A stretch of 7,611 nucleotides of DNA, taken from Gammaproteobacteria bacterium. Its GTDB lineage: Bacteria > Pseudomonadota > Gammaproteobacteria > GCF-002020875. The stretch spans positions 1 through 7,611 of the forward strand of contig JABHIC010000251.1 of assembly GCA_018671205.1 (NCBI GenBank), given 5' to 3'. This document shows, in pieces, positions 6,809 to 7,611 of this stretch. Under the pieces are notes generated by a model. That model ran no database searches and had not been told where the DNA came from. It saw nothing but the letters and a program-made list of their open reading frames with translations. Positions within the stretch are counted from its first letter, which is position 1. Every line of letters starts with the position of its first letter. The position numbers were made by a program, and so were the translations under genes.

Positions 6809-7333
6809 TTACTGGTTAAACAGGTAGTCACCACCAGGCGCTGCTCTATGGCAGGAGATACAACCGGCTGGCTTTCCTTTGGCAACACGTCCCGCCAACA
6901 ACATCTTCTTGGGGTTGCTATGGAGTGAACCATTTGGCTTGTACTTCGCCCAGAACCAGTTCTGGTTATCAGCATCATACCCATTTTCACGCTTGAACAT
7001 TACGGTAACCGCCTTCAACCAAGGCTTTGGATCTTTGGCAACCTTGTTAACATCTACCCCTTTACCACCATAATTTCTCTTGATGATGACATGGCCGGTA
7101 TGGCCATTGACAGTAATATCTTTCTCAATAGTATCCAATACCATACCATGAGGAGGAACTCCCTTGTAGGGGCGGGAGTGAACTGCATTATCCCCCACCA
7201 GACCCTCATTCGTCATCGCCTGCCATAAGGCCTTGGCATCGTCTACGCTGTCCTGTCCACCAAATGGCATACCTGCGGCGCCAGCCAGTGCCGATACAGA
7301 TACCAAGGATAGTGCAATTATAATTCGTTTCAT
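6809..7333 (-). CDS. exported cytochrome P460-family monoheme protein, copy 1
   Basis: This 174-residue protein has a clean signal peptide (MKRIIIALSLVSVSALAGAA, cleavage around 17-20), so it acts in the periplasm. One c-type haem site, CISCH (Cys158, Cys161, His162), lies 12 residues from the C terminus and is followed by GGDYLF, as in cytochrome P460 proteins. GHVIIKRNYGG holds Lys85, a candidate for the haem-cross-linking lysine of P460; KAVTVMFKRENGYD and NWFWAKYKPNGSL are further family-like blocks. P460 enzymes oxidise hydroxylamine, and relatives of the cytochrome c'-beta type bind NO. Which applies here cannot be told from sequence alone. AGGAG lies 6 nt before the ATG at 7333. The gene has its own terminator and a likely promoter with a palindrome just upstream, so it looks monocistronic. 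Family likely; substrate unknown. Confidence 0.84.
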   Translation of the reverse strand: MKRIIIALSLVSVSALAGAAGMPFGGQDSVDDAKALWQAMTNEGLVGDNAVHSRPYKGVPPHGMVLDTIEKDITVNGHTGHVIIKRNYGGKGVDVNKVAKDPKPWLKAVTVMFKRENGYDADNQNWFWAKYKPNGSLHSNPKKMLLAGRVAKGKPAGCISCHRAAPGGDYLFNQ

Positions 7334-7338
7334 CTAAG

Positions 7339-7345
7339 ACTCCTG
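7339..7345 (-). promoter_or_regulatory. ribosome binding site of P460 copy 1
   Basis: On the - strand CAGGAGT places an AGGAG core 6 nt before the ATG at 7333. It supports that start, which also gives a complete signal peptide. Confidence 0.7.
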
Positions 7346-7367
7346 TCGTGATTATTCAGTAATAGTA

Positions 7368-7387
7368 GAACTTGATCATTCATGTTC
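7368..7387. promoter_or_regulatory. 20-bp palindrome, candidate operator upstream of P460 copy 1
   Basis: The sequence is an imperfect inverted repeat of the form GAAC-N-TGA-N4-TCA-N-GTTC, with 14 of 20 positions symmetric. It lies 35 nt upstream of the start codon and about where transcription would begin from the TATAAC box at 7399-7394. That placement suits a repressor. It does not fit the FNR or CRP spacing (TGA-N6-TCA), and I cannot name the regulator. Confidence 0.4.
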
Positions 7388-7393
7388 TGCTTA

Positions 7394-7399
7394 GTTATA
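7394..7399 (-). promoter_or_regulatory. possible -10 element for P460 copy 1
   Basis: TATAAC on the - strand is a good sigma-70 -10 hexamer, about 60 nt upstream of the start codon. The region 16-18 nt further upstream (around AATCCA) is a poor -35 match, so the promoter may be weak or activator-dependent. It lies downstream of the terminator at 7431-7460, as an independent promoter should. Confidence 0.4.
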
Positions 7400-7430
7400 C
7401 GTGGCATTCTCAGAGATGGATTCACTGATT

Positions 7431-7460
7431 TATAAAAAAAGAGGCGGAAGTATCTGCCTC
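7431..7460 (-). terminator. intrinsic terminator of a unit entering from the right edge
   Basis: On the - strand GAGGCAG and CCGCCTC form a 7-bp stem (one G-T pair) around a 6-nt loop, followed directly by TTTTTTTATA. It closes a transcription unit coming from beyond 7611 and insulates the P460 gene from it. The stem begins 1 nt after a TAA (7464-7462). Confidence 0.85.
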
Positions 7461-7461
7461 G

Positions 7462-7611
7462 TTATCTCTGCACCTTAATCCTAGAATCCTCGGTTGGGCG
7501 CGAAAAAGCCTCGTAAGATATTGGCGTGCATAGTGGAACAGAAAAAATCGTGGTCACCTTGTTGGTGATGAGAGTTTTTTCTGTTTTGCTAGGTGCGTCG
7601 AGAGCTTGCGG
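7462..7611 (-). CDS. possible C-terminal end of an unknown gene cut by the window edge
   Basis: One - strand frame stays open for 49 codons from the window edge to a TAA at 7464-7462, immediately before the terminator stem. The end of the peptide reads SRPTEDSRIKVQR. I do not recognise it, and its composition is not clearly protein-like. A large inverted repeat with A/T runs (7531-7591) lies inside the frame, which argues against coding. Other readings are that the upstream gene ends earlier in another frame (stops exist at the inverted repeat), or that this is an untranslated 3' region or small RNA. The open frame and terminator are seen; coding is only a possibility. Confidence 0.25.
   Translation of the reverse strand, partial: PQALDAPSKTEKTLITNKVTTIFSVPLCTPISYEAFSRPTEDSRIKVQR
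7531..7591. repeat. 61-nt symmetric inverted repeat with A6/T6 tracts
   Basis: The arms TAGTGGAACAGAAAAAA (7531-7547) and TTTTTTCTGTTTTGCTA (7575-7591) match at 14 of 17 positions, the inner 11 (AACAGAAAAAA) perfectly. Inside, a second stem TCACC/GGTGA (7554-7558, 7564-7568) closes a TTGTT loop. The two stems are separated by a symmetric 6 x 6 internal loop. The centre is at 7561. It could be a bidirectional terminator, a structured RNA, an operator or an element end; none can be chosen from the sequence. Confidence 0.7.

Noticed and set aside
6949..6968. Palindrome CCAGAAC-CA-GTTCTGG inside P460 copy 1, largely repeated in copy 2 near 6263-6278
   Set aside because: It encodes the conserved QNWFWAK block in both paralogues, so protein conservation explains it.
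7371..7384. FNR-like site TTGATCATTCATG upstream of P460 copy 1
   Set aside because: Only one half-site TTGAT is present, and the spacing to the TCA half is two bases too short for FNR or CRP.
7491..7500. GTTGGGC resembling an integron attC core site (GTTRRRY)
   Set aside because: No partner RYYYAAC with L boxes at the right spacing was found on the same strand, and there is no cassette-like gene arrangement.
7481..7531. 16-codon ORF MHANILRGFFAPNRGF as a small peptide gene
   Set aside because: There is no Shine-Dalgarno ahead of the ATG and no recognisable family; it is listed only as part of the unresolved right edge.

Overview
The window looks like a chromosomal stretch of a proteobacterium, most likely a gammaproteobacterium. 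The basis is the style of its NirB/NirD proteins, a textbook sigma-54 promoter, a catabolic-type acetolactate-synthase-like enzyme paired with an aldehyde dehydrogenase, and two periplasmic cytochrome P460-family proteins. No phylogenetic search was possible, so genus and species are left open. There is no tRNA, rRNA or CRISPR array, and no mobile element that I can support.

Layout. (1) Positions 1-2865 (+ strand) hold a sigma-54 promoter followed by nirB and nirD, the large and small subunits of NAD(P)H-dependent siroheme nitrite reductase. (2) Facing them on the - strand, 6017-2934, is a tightly coupled pair. The first gene is a thiamine-diphosphate (ThDP) enzyme of the acetolactate synthase / 2-oxoacid decarboxylase type, and the second is an aldehyde dehydrogenase. 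The nirD and aldehyde dehydrogenase genes converge with a 68-nt gap that has no clear intrinsic terminator. (3) Further upstream on the - strand are two tandem, paralogous, exported monoheme cytochromes of the P460 family (7333-6809 and 6713-6078). A strong intrinsic terminator lies between them. (4) The right edge (7431-7611) holds a - strand terminator belonging to a unit that enters from outside the window, and a large symmetric inverted repeat flanked by A/T tracts. The coding content there is uncertain.

How the parts may work together. The sigma-54 promoter suggests that nirBD serves nitrogen assimilation, making ammonium from nitrite, probably under an NtrC-like activator whose sites would lie left of the window. 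The P460-like cytochromes belong to a family known to act on hydroxylamine or bind NO, so they could handle reactive nitrogen species in the periplasm. The ThDP enzyme has no small regulatory subunit beside it and no FAD motif of biosynthetic acetohydroxyacid synthase. With the adjacent aldehyde dehydrogenase it may decarboxylate a 2-oxoacid and oxidise the resulting aldehyde, as the cyanobacterial 2-oxoglutarate decarboxylase / succinic semialdehyde dehydrogenase pair does. That assignment is inference. I see no clearly new system; the most interesting points are the ThDP/ALDH module, the tandem P460 genes with their regulatory sites, and the unexplained inverted repeat at the right edge.
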